Below are positions 60,901-64,000 of a stretch of DNA of 64,000 bases, piece after piece (the first letter of the stretch is position 1; each line of letters opens with the position of its first letter). The notes below the pieces were generated by a model that worked only from the letters and a program-made list of their open reading frames with translations, was not told the origin of the DNA and searched no databases. The stretch covers positions 186,001 to 250,000 of the forward strand of contig NZ_CABPSQ010000001.1 of the NCBI RefSeq assembly GCF_902459775.1, written 5' to 3'. The translations under genes were made by a program, and so were the position numbers. The stretch comes from Pandoraea captiosa. Its GTDB lineage: Bacteria; Pseudomonadota; Gammaproteobacteria; Burkholderiales; Burkholderiaceae.

Positions 60901-62399
60901 GCCCGCCCGCTCGCGACGTGCACGTCGATCAACTCGCTTACGTAATCTACACGTCGGGTTCGACGGGCCGGCCCAAGGGGGCGCAGCTCACGCATCGGAA
61001 CCTGATGCGGCTGCTGCTCGGCACGTCGCGCGACTTTGCGTTCGATGCCGATGACGTCTGGACGATGTTCCACTCGTACGCATTCGACTTCTCCGTCTGG
61101 GAGATCTTCGGTGCGCTGGTGCACGGTGCGCGGCTGGTCGTCGTCTCGCAGGACACGGCACGCGACCCGGTCGCGATGTGGTCGCTCGTCGCCCGTGAGG
61201 GCGTGACGGTGCTCAACCAGACCCCCTCGGCGTTCTACCAATGGCTCGGCGCCATGCCCGACGACGTGGTCACGACGACCTTGCGCCATATCGTCTTCGG
61301 CGGCGAAGCGCTCACCCCGGCGCGGCTTGCTGCGTGGTGGCAACGCTTTGGCGACGCGACACGCCTGACCAACATGTACGGCATCACCGAGACGACGGTG
61401 CATGTGAGTCAGCGCGTATTGCGGGCCGACGACACCGCCGGTTCCCCCATCGGCGAGCCGATTGCCGACCTCGACTGGCGCGTGCTCGACGCGGGTCTGA
61501 ACGACGTGCCGCCTGGTGTCGCGGGTGACTTGTACGTCTGTGGCGAGGGACTGGCGCGCGGTTATCTCGGGCAGGCGGGGCTCACGGCCGAGCGCTTCGT
61601 GCCGGATCCCTACGGCGCACCCGGCGAGCGCATGTACCGCAGTGGGGACCGTGCGCGGCGTCTTGCCGACGGCACGCTCGATTACCTCGGTCGCGGCGAC
61701 GCGCAGGTCAAGTTGCGCGGCTTCCGTATCGAACCGGGCGAGATCGAGGCACACCTGCTGCGTCACGACGACGTGACCGATGCGGCCGTCGTCGTGCGCG
61801 ACGACGGTGCGGGCGAGCAACTGGTGGCGTACGTGGTGTCGCCGGTGGACGCGTCCGAACTGTGGCCGCGTCTGCGCAGCCACCTGGGAGGACAGTTGCC
61901 GACGTACATGGTGCCCGGGTTGTGGACGCCTCTGGACGCACTCCCGCTCACCCCCAACGGCAAGCTCGATCGCCGGGCGCTGCCGGTGCCGGAGGCCGTC
62001 GCTGCGACGCGTTTCGAAGACCCGCACGAGGGCAGCGAGCAACTGATTGCCTCGATCTGGCAGGACGTGCTGGGTGTGCCGCGTGTCAGTCGCCACGACG
62101 ACTTTTTCACGCTGGGCGGCCACTCCCTGCTTGCCACGCAGGTCGCTTCGCGGCTGCGAGACGCGCTGTCGCTCGATGTGCCGCTGCGCACGCTGTTCGA
62201 AGCCAGCCGCCTGAGCGCACTCGCCGAAATACTGGATGGGCTGGTGGCGCAGGCACGCCCATCGGCGTCGCATTCCGATATCAGCGCTGCGGCGGACCTC
62301 GCAGACGCCACCGGCGATGCGCTGCAAGCCGCGCTGCGCGAAATGGAATCCCTTTCCCCCGAGGCGCTGCAAGCGCTGCTCGGTTCGGAGGCACGATAG
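48942..62399 (+). CDS. siderophore NRPS: FAAL-ACP-C-A-PCP-E-C-A-PCP-C-A-PCP
   Basis: A 4485-residue assembly line. A fatty acyl-AMP ligase (about 25-620; LQYTSGSTSTPKGVMVSHAN) and carrier (Ser in LCGGSSLLAMQ, about 664) load an acyl chain. Module 1: C (740-1160; HHLLTDAW), A (1235-1735), carrier, epimerase (1830-2270; HHLVIDGVSW, EGHGRG). Module 2: C (2300-2745; HHVALDGW), A (2785-3275), carrier. Module 3: C (3390-3820; HHLISDGW), A (3855-4350), carrier (LGGHSLLATQ). Specificity residues read by eye: A1 DGEASGGMT(K), a basic residue such as ornithine, uncertain; A2 DLTKVGHVG(K), Asp; A3 DFWNVGMVH(K), Thr. There is no terminal thioesterase, so the chain passes to the next NRPS, starting two bases after this stop. 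Predicted: acyl-D-(Orn-like)-Asp/OHAsp-Thr. Confidence 0.93.
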   Translation: MNDALRLPVPFGFVPSMAASSGAAVESIGPIEHMVDLLRARARLEPEREALRALSSDDGDGQVLTCAGLDTRARAVAATLQRLSAGHAHGERGLLLLPTGLDYVAGFFGCLYAGAIAVPAFPPESARAQHLARVRSILSDANARFVLTDRRHRDAMLAFGDAVPELQGVEIVVIDEIDDALAAQWQETSISRSDLAFLQYTSGSTSTPKGVMVSHANLMANEAAIVAGLGMTRDDTMVSWLPLYHDMGLIGGLLSPIYRGARLVLMSPQFFLERPVRWLRAIDKFGGTVSGGPDFAYRLCAQRIDAATIGTLDLRGWRLAFSGSEPVRHDTLVDFCEAFAPAGFDSKAVYPCYGLAEATLFVTGGRRGDGMTAAEFDRGALARQRADTCRDEGTTLVGCGTVPLDHEVRLMTWSDSPDVAPSPVAQGEVGEIWVSGPSVAQGYWRNEEASARTFIQASGESGESEESGAGGRRWLRTGDLGFVHDGQLYITGRCKDVIIVRGHNLYPQDLEKAIEADVELVRKGRVTAFAVDIDGEPGIGVAAEVGRGVQKMVPAQTLAEAIAVAVADVCQQAAAVVILLNPGALPKTSSGKLQRSACAKGWRDGTLDAWATWQHGVIAGKDTQTPPTSAVGHDTLYETVAGIWCEVLGRKSIGVGDHFFLCGGSSLLAMQMLARVHERLGRKATPASLYDHARLGEWVRELAKVPPGSETQDATASRSIPSATPLAETAQTADVQVFRQSFAQSRLWFVHRLDPANSAAYHVGGQLRISGRFDEAAFAQALDIVTARHDALRTTFDERDGVAVQIVHRRADIALTVHDLTGDPNREAAAASLTRALLAEPFAPESAPPWRVASLRMSRDVVHDQHDQHDEYDEYDGHRIVFVLHHLLTDAWSMTLLVDELAHAYRACANGATPDFEAVPVQPGDHAHWQQAHIGGAALERQLDWWQARLPEPSPVLTLPFDRARGAGALRSGAGRTLAFELSRGLTRDVLTYAAQRKATPFIVLAAAFQWLLHRYAGETDIRVGVPIAQRDIAGLERMLGCLVNTQVWRTVVDPTADFDRLVAQVRDGALDAQAHRDAPFERVVERIAPQRSLGQSPLFQVMLNHHVVNAASSRVATGWPTGLSVVAEPLTGGAQYDLALDIDELREGGAGALGPNDASTDPLDGVRLRARLTFPTDLFDVETIERLGADWCAGLATLLAMPTRPLAALDVAFAAPPNGRTAAQEVSPCDRPAAFQSVPALVDARARQQPSAIALRDETATLTYAELVCAANRVAQWLLAQGATPEARIGLAMSRQTAMIAGLLGIMKAGCAFVPLDPSYPAQRLTQIIEDAGISLVLTETSLMDAPWMPMRHAALTDIVAERTLSGDTPPLALHPDQLAYLIYTSGSTGVPKGVAVAHGPLAMHCVATGAQYRLTPDVCELHVLSINFDGAHERWMAPLICGASLFIADERHWAPQAMVDAMRRHGVTNAGFPSAYLSRLATSAATGAPALRLLSFGGEAMPWPALRAAQAMFRPAQTINGYGPTETVMTPVAWSIDGDLDAQPAVQRTAQAYAPIGVPVGHRRAWVLDPWLGEVPLGAAGELYLGGEGIARGYLGRPGLSAERFVPDPRGEPGARMYRTGDRVRRLADGTLVYLGRFDQQVKVRGFRIEPGEVETQLLREAGVDDALAVVAAGPTGDQLVAYVAGKGLDGEALRMALANRLPDYLVPSLVIVLDTLPKLPNGKRDRAALPAPVWGSAGGQAPQGEAEAALAAIWQTLLHVPAVSRDDNFFALGGDSIVALQMVSRARQRGWQIGAQEVFRHQTLARVAAQALPTHSAGDETPTPEPMQGDVPLTPVQAWFFRQDVASRDHWNQWIEVRLPHGTDGTDGTDGTDGTDGTDVTTLRQALARVVTHHDALRLRFTERDGRWHARYVAPHAADDLLWHAAVCDEAQLAERLAQAQRSLSLADGPLLRALLVRTEDGRLRCFLVAHHLVIDGVSWRILLADLQTALDQRKHAPDHDGRLPAVGESMRAWAQRWHDWTHSEAAQAALGVWQQSLQGARDTIDIAKDNLVDRGTGEIEQTWRADIAQPLTALRRVRLHEVLGAAVAHTLGKRIGAARYVVHVEGHGRGGDGAGDLSRTLGWFTAAWPLAVDVGATPHATLAATRAAWRHAPQAGASYGALRYLGTPVAQQTLAALPQGLVTVNFLGRSVSHEAEEGVVGIVDGGLSHAPEVAPPNWLTFDVWQRNDALHVVCRYDRSRLVGDDVRTLIDDIGATLRAFAQTLPDNEPIVAEDFPHAGLTGEQLAALPAPAQQLEAVVPATSMQQGLLFHAQQQGTADPYFYQKGFVIEGELDVDAFAQAWRDTIARHAALRTAYATDVGEQPLLLVYAKETVTSGAGCLPQEDWRGLTLAEQHGRLDARFAAERAAGFSFAQAHRVRLTLVRVAQTRWWLLWSSHHVALDGWSTGLVLSDVMARYTVCARGGVLTQADLEVAPSFAEFAVWQRERDVTVSLAHWRRLLDGVGAPTPLPAAHTAVQDALQETTQETAQDTTRQTPTSRHGEAVWTLAPGQWEAWSDAARRAGVTPGTLCQGAWAMLLARHAGLRDVVFGVTASGRSAAMPGIERMAGLFINTLPVRAKLEAHRTVAQWLRDLQTQTAQSREHEHVALSAITREAQREGEGADGALFESIVVFENYPLDAALLGQRDDGLRLSLLEREPQARNNYPLSLIVEQHDGLRLVLAFARERFDEAAVRMLGEQFVALLGALASGIDGPLGRIGLGDTAARATSAVAWPTQDLLEVWQAHVARDGHALAAEGEDGALRRAELDDLANRLAAALQGRGIGPEDRVAVCLPRSAAWVGAILGIWKAGAAYVPLDPAQPVERLNRLLSASGAKAVIVDEHAPEIAHAPTIRWHALTSTATPNASVAPRPVRTHALQAAYVIYTSGSTGEPKGVVVSRGALHNYVQAVAARLSECGLSAGDPPTGGFAMASTVAADLGHTTLFGALALGRPVYLVPQACAFDAQRFAQWCAARPIDVLKIVPGHLKGLLDAAGESVLPRVVLVTGGESLDSAFVAQIRAARPSLAVLNHYGPTETTVGALTYAVAPVALKTSVPVGHPLANLHAYLLDADLNPVPPGVAGELYLGGAGLARGYLGAPGQTAERFVPDPWRTGERLYRTGDRAVQRADGAFVYLGRMDDQVKIRGYRVEPAEVAQAMRRVPGVTDAAVVARHDGPGGAWLHGVYTGGATTDVVRAALNAALPAAWVPARLDGVEQLPLTPNGKLDRRALAALAALATLAERGEATNELPHDGMEAEIASIWCQILKRDRVGRHDAFFDIGGDSILALQVIARLRKRGLKIGPQHLASHPTIARLATLAAPVPAAASSDATPVQVGSPGPTRGDAHRTRFPLSSSQRRVWLETQLAPREGAYHIAGALRLEGPLQAHALEGALHTLSAWHDALRTTIVVNDVDGEPQQCVHATLPVAFTRDADIPPGAGDAAVQARLDALTRAPFDLVAGPLWRVHLMPLGQHSHALMLVMHHLISDGWSMNLLIRDLAHAYRAHASGVSPARASVGAPAPQVRYGDYAVWQREQLASPAQAEQLAYWRAQLGTTHPELALPFDRARPATRDGAGASIDLTVSPDLPARLDRFAREHGVTRFMVMAAAFHLLLHRVTGDADIRTGLPVAGRSHESVEPVVGFFVNTQVLRSQIDTPTTFASLVAQIRDGLLAAQQHADVPFERLVEHLAPVRSVSRHPLFQVSLNHQKRAFAPLSDLAGLTMQAIERRAHHAQVDLALDTEEDDTGALRGWLTYACDVFDAATVRRLGDQWLVLLDVAMAQAQVPVARLAMCEHHAAPPSRRHPRTKVAVPMPVHLTIDAQAAARSDAIAVNDGQSQLTYAELVSRANRVAHALIRAGVAPEARVGLAMSRGTDLIVAMLGILKAGAAYVPLDPAYPADRLRYMVADAGVTHAITQVSLAHATWLPPGAHTIESLLSDSTLPTSPPARDVHVDQLAYVIYTSGSTGRPKGAQLTHRNLMRLLLGTSRDFAFDADDVWTMFHSYAFDFSVWEIFGALVHGARLVVVSQDTARDPVAMWSLVAREGVTVLNQTPSAFYQWLGAMPDDVVTTTLRHIVFGGEALTPARLAAWWQRFGDATRLTNMYGITETTVHVSQRVLRADDTAGSPIGEPIADLDWRVLDAGLNDVPPGVAGDLYVCGEGLARGYLGQAGLTAERFVPDPYGAPGERMYRSGDRARRLADGTLDYLGRGDAQVKLRGFRIEPGEIEAHLLRHDDVTDAAVVVRDDGAGEQLVAYVVSPVDASELWPRLRSHLGGQLPTYMVPGLWTPLDALPLTPNGKLDRRALPVPEAVAATRFEDPHEGSEQLIASIWQDVLGVPRVSRHDDFFTLGGHSLLATQVASRLRDALSLDVPLRTLFEASRLSALAEILDGLVAQARPSASHSDISAAADLADATGDALQAALREMESLSPEALQALLGSEAR
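50313..50348 (+). repeat. in-frame 9-bp repeat in the FAAL domain
   Basis: Four imperfect copies of AGTGGGGAG encode Ser-Gly-Glu-type repeats (ASGESGESEESGAGG) in a surface loop before the RTGDLG motif. Confidence 0.75.
51531..51575 (+). repeat. in-frame 9-bp repeat in the first condensation domain
   Basis: Five copies of GATSAGYAC-type units encode DQHDQHDEYDEYDGH, inserted directly before the strand leading to the catalytic HHLLTDAW motif. Confidence 0.88.
54534..54587 (+). repeat. in-frame 9-bp repeat in the epimerase domain
   Basis: Six copies of GGAACGGAT (the last two diverged) encode (Gly-Thr-Asp)6 in a loop early in the epimerase domain. Confidence 0.92.
56511..56558 (+). repeat. 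in-frame 12-bp repeat in the second condensation domain
   Basis: Four imperfect copies of ACACAAGAGACG encode a Gln-Glu-Thr-Thr-like repeat (LQETTQETAQDTTRQT) in the loop between the two halves of the domain. Confidence 0.78.
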
Positions 62400-62401
62400 A
62401 C

Positions 62402-64000
62402 ATGGACGATATTCAAACGACGCTCGCACGCCTCGCCCCCGCGCAACGGCAGGCGATGATCGCGCTGCTCGAGCGCAAGGGCGTGGCCGTGCGCGAACAC
62501 CTGCCGCTTGAAGGGTGGGTATCAGCCGCCGCAGGGCAGGACGGCGAGCGGGCCATCGCTTCGTTCGCGCAGCAGCGCATGTGGACGTTGCTGCAATTGG
62601 ACGCGCGACACGACACTTATCACATCACCGGCGCCGTGCAACTGGACGGCGCACTCGATACGACGGCGCTGGCGGAGGCCTTCGCCGCTGCCGTCGCCCG
62701 CCATGCCGCACTACGCACGACGTTCTCGCTTGAGGACGGCAAGCTCATGCAGCACGTGCATGCACACGTCGACGTGCCGCTCGATGTCGTGTCCCTGTCC
62801 GACGGCGCTGACGGCGCGAGCGAGGCTGACCGCGCCGACGAGGCCGACGAGGCTGACGAGGCTGACGTAAGCGAGGCGCTCGCGAAGGTCAGCCGTGAAG
62901 CGTTCGACCTGACGCGCGGGCCGCTGGTGCGCACGACGCTGCTGCGCACGGCACCCGATCGCCGCGTGCTGGTGCTCACGCTGCATCACCTCATTGCCGA
63001 CGGCGGGTCGCTGGAGGTGCTGATCGACGAGATCGCCCGCGACTACGCGCTCGTGCGCAACGGCCAGACCCCGGTCGCGCAGGCGAGCGGGCCGACCTAC
63101 GGCGATTACGCGATCTGGCAACGCCTGCGTCTGGGCGGCGACGCGCTCGCCGGGCAACTCGACTACTGGGCGACCCAACTGGCCGGCGCCGACGATCTGC
63201 TGGCCTTGCCGCTGGACCGACAGCGACCGGCCCAACGCGAAGGCGAGGGCGGGCGCGTGGCTTTCACGTTGCCCGAACCGCTCGCGCAACGTGTGCGAGC
63301 CATGGCGCGCGAGGCACGGACAACGCCGTTTGCGGTGCTGCTGGCATCGTTTCAGGCATTGCTCGCGCGCTACGCCGCCGGGCAGAATCACCGGGACACG
63401 CATGACGCGAACGATGTCTCTCCTGACACCGTCGACGTTCGTGTCGGCGTGCCGGTCAGTCACCGCAGCCGTACGGCGCTCGAGCGCGTAGTCGGTTGTT
63501 TCGTCAACACGGTCGTGGTGCGCACGCAGGTGGATCTGACGGCCGGATTTGCGGCGTTGCTCACGCAAGTGCGCGACACGCTGCTCGACGCACAGCGTCA
63601 CGCCGACGTGCCGTTCGAACAGGTCGTCGAGCGTCTGTCCCCGGCCCGGAGTCTGAGTCACAGCCCGCTGTTTCAGGTCATGGTGAACCATCAGCGGCGT
63701 CAGGCGGCTGCGGCGCTGCAATTGCCCGGGGTGACGGCCACGGTGCTCGAGGCCGAAACGACACAGGCAAAGTTCGACCTCGATCTGGGGATCGTCGAAT
63801 TGCCGGACGGCACGCTCGCGGGCGGGCTGGGATATGCCACCGACGTCATTTCCCCGCAGACGGCGCAACGCATCTGCGCGCACTGGCAAACGCTCCTTGC
63901 GGCACAGATCGGCCAGCCGTCAGCACCGCTGTATGACTTGCCGCTTGCAGACGCCGCCGAGCGCGCGGCCATCGTGCGTTGGGGGGCGCCGGAGGCCATG
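62402..64000 (+). CDS. second siderophore NRPS, N-terminal condensation domain (runs off right edge)
   Basis: An open frame of 533 codons from ATG 62402 to the window end without a stop. It starts with a short helical docking-type segment (MDDIQTTLARLAPAQRQAMI). A condensation domain follows (about residues 50-510): FAQQRMWTLLQLDARHDTYH, catalytic LHHLIADGGSLEVLIDEIAR, GDYAIWQRLRL, VGVPVSHRSRTALERVVGCF and HADVPFEQVVERLSPARSLS. The adenylation domain should begin just past the edge. Coupling is tight (the ATG lies two bases after the stop of the first NRPS). It would add the fourth residue or more and probably release the product. Confidence 0.93.
   Translation, partial: MDDIQTTLARLAPAQRQAMIALLERKGVAVREHLPLEGWVSAAAGQDGERAIASFAQQRMWTLLQLDARHDTYHITGAVQLDGALDTTALAEAFAAAVARHAALRTTFSLEDGKLMQHVHAHVDVPLDVVSLSDGADGASEADRADEADEADEADVSEALAKVSREAFDLTRGPLVRTTLLRTAPDRRVLVLTLHHLIADGGSLEVLIDEIARDYALVRNGQTPVAQASGPTYGDYAIWQRLRLGGDALAGQLDYWATQLAGADDLLALPLDRQRPAQREGEGGRVAFTLPEPLAQRVRAMAREARTTPFAVLLASFQALLARYAAGQNHRDTHDANDVSPDTVDVRVGVPVSHRSRTALERVVGCFVNTVVVRTQVDLTAGFAALLTQVRDTLLDAQRHADVPFEQVVERLSPARSLSHSPLFQVMVNHQRRQAAAALQLPGVTATVLEAETTQAKFDLDLGIVELPDGTLAGGLGYATDVISPQTAQRICAHWQTLLAAQIGQPSAPLYDLPLADAAERAAIVRWGAPEAM
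62801..62872 (+). repeat. in-frame 9-bp repeat in the second NRPS condensation domain
   Basis: Up to eight diverged copies of GACGAGGCT encode the acidic run GADGASEADRADEADEADEA. It lies before the catalytic HHLIADG motif, at about the same structural place as the 51531-51575 repeat in the first NRPS. Confidence 0.85.

Overview
The window is GC-rich chromosomal DNA with dense coding on both strands. Gene content and protein style point to a betaproteobacterium of the Burkholderiaceae, most likely Pandoraea or a close relative. That placement is inferred from recognisable families, not from a search. I saw no rRNA, tRNA, CRISPR array, insertion sequence or phage gene.

Left part (1-31.6 kb): the 5' end of a glycerate kinase gene running off the left edge; a small lipoprotein; the glycerol regulon glpR-glpD-glpK with GlpR operators before glpD; a fumarylacetoacetate-hydrolase-family enzyme and a VOC protein divergent from a LysR regulator; folE; a cyanide-insensitive-type bd oxidase operon (cioA, cioB, a DUF2474 miniprotein and a possible 39-residue ORF); a DUF1345 membrane protein; a CPBP-family membrane protease with a large extracytoplasmic domain; a NarK/NasA-type transporter behind a consensus sigma-54 promoter and a leader with a strong terminator; a second LysR; a class II aldolase; an isocitrate lyase/PEP mutase-family enzyme; the run cytochrome b561, GT2 glycosyltransferase, lipoprotein, selU; an AraC/GyrI regulator; and an amide-utilisation block in which two XapX membrane proteins lie between an acetamidase/formamidase and an AraC regulator fused to a second acetamidase/formamidase. 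An orphan winged-helix protein and a third LysR close this part.

Middle (31.7-40.5 kb): an eight-gene operon encodes a polyamine/opine-type ABC importer (binding protein, ATPase, two permeases), a three-component FAD/2Fe-2S amino-acid or opine oxidase, and a RidA deaminase that would remove the reactive imine made by the oxidase. It ends in a terminator and is followed by a MASE2-GGDEF diguanylate cyclase.

Right part (40.5-64 kb): a non-ribosomal siderophore locus that continues past the right edge. It holds an iron-starvation ECF sigma factor, a Sfp-type phosphopantetheinyl transferase, MbtH, a type II thioesterase, a FhuF-like ferric-siderophore reductase, ornithine N5-monooxygenase, a PvdE-like ABC exporter, a SyrP/TauD-like aspartyl beta-hydroxylase, a 4485-residue NRPS (FAAL-ACP-C-A-PCP-E-C-A-PCP-C-A-PCP) and the start of a second NRPS. 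Specificity residues read by eye predict acyl-(D-basic amino acid)-Asp (probably beta-hydroxylated)-Thr-..., that is, an acylated hydroxamate/hydroxyaspartate lipopeptide siderophore. Sequences matching the PvdS/OrbS-type promoter (TAAAT, about 16 bases, CGTC) lie before three transcription units, and a Fur-like box lies before the phosphopantetheinyl transferase gene. I recall lipopeptide siderophores called pandorabactins from Pandoraea; whether this locus makes one of them cannot be decided from the sequence alone.

A recurring oddity is in-frame microsatellite-like DNA (9- or 12-bp units) inside several proteins, most often within NRPS domains, plus 10-bp repeats on both sides of the ornithine monooxygenase gene.
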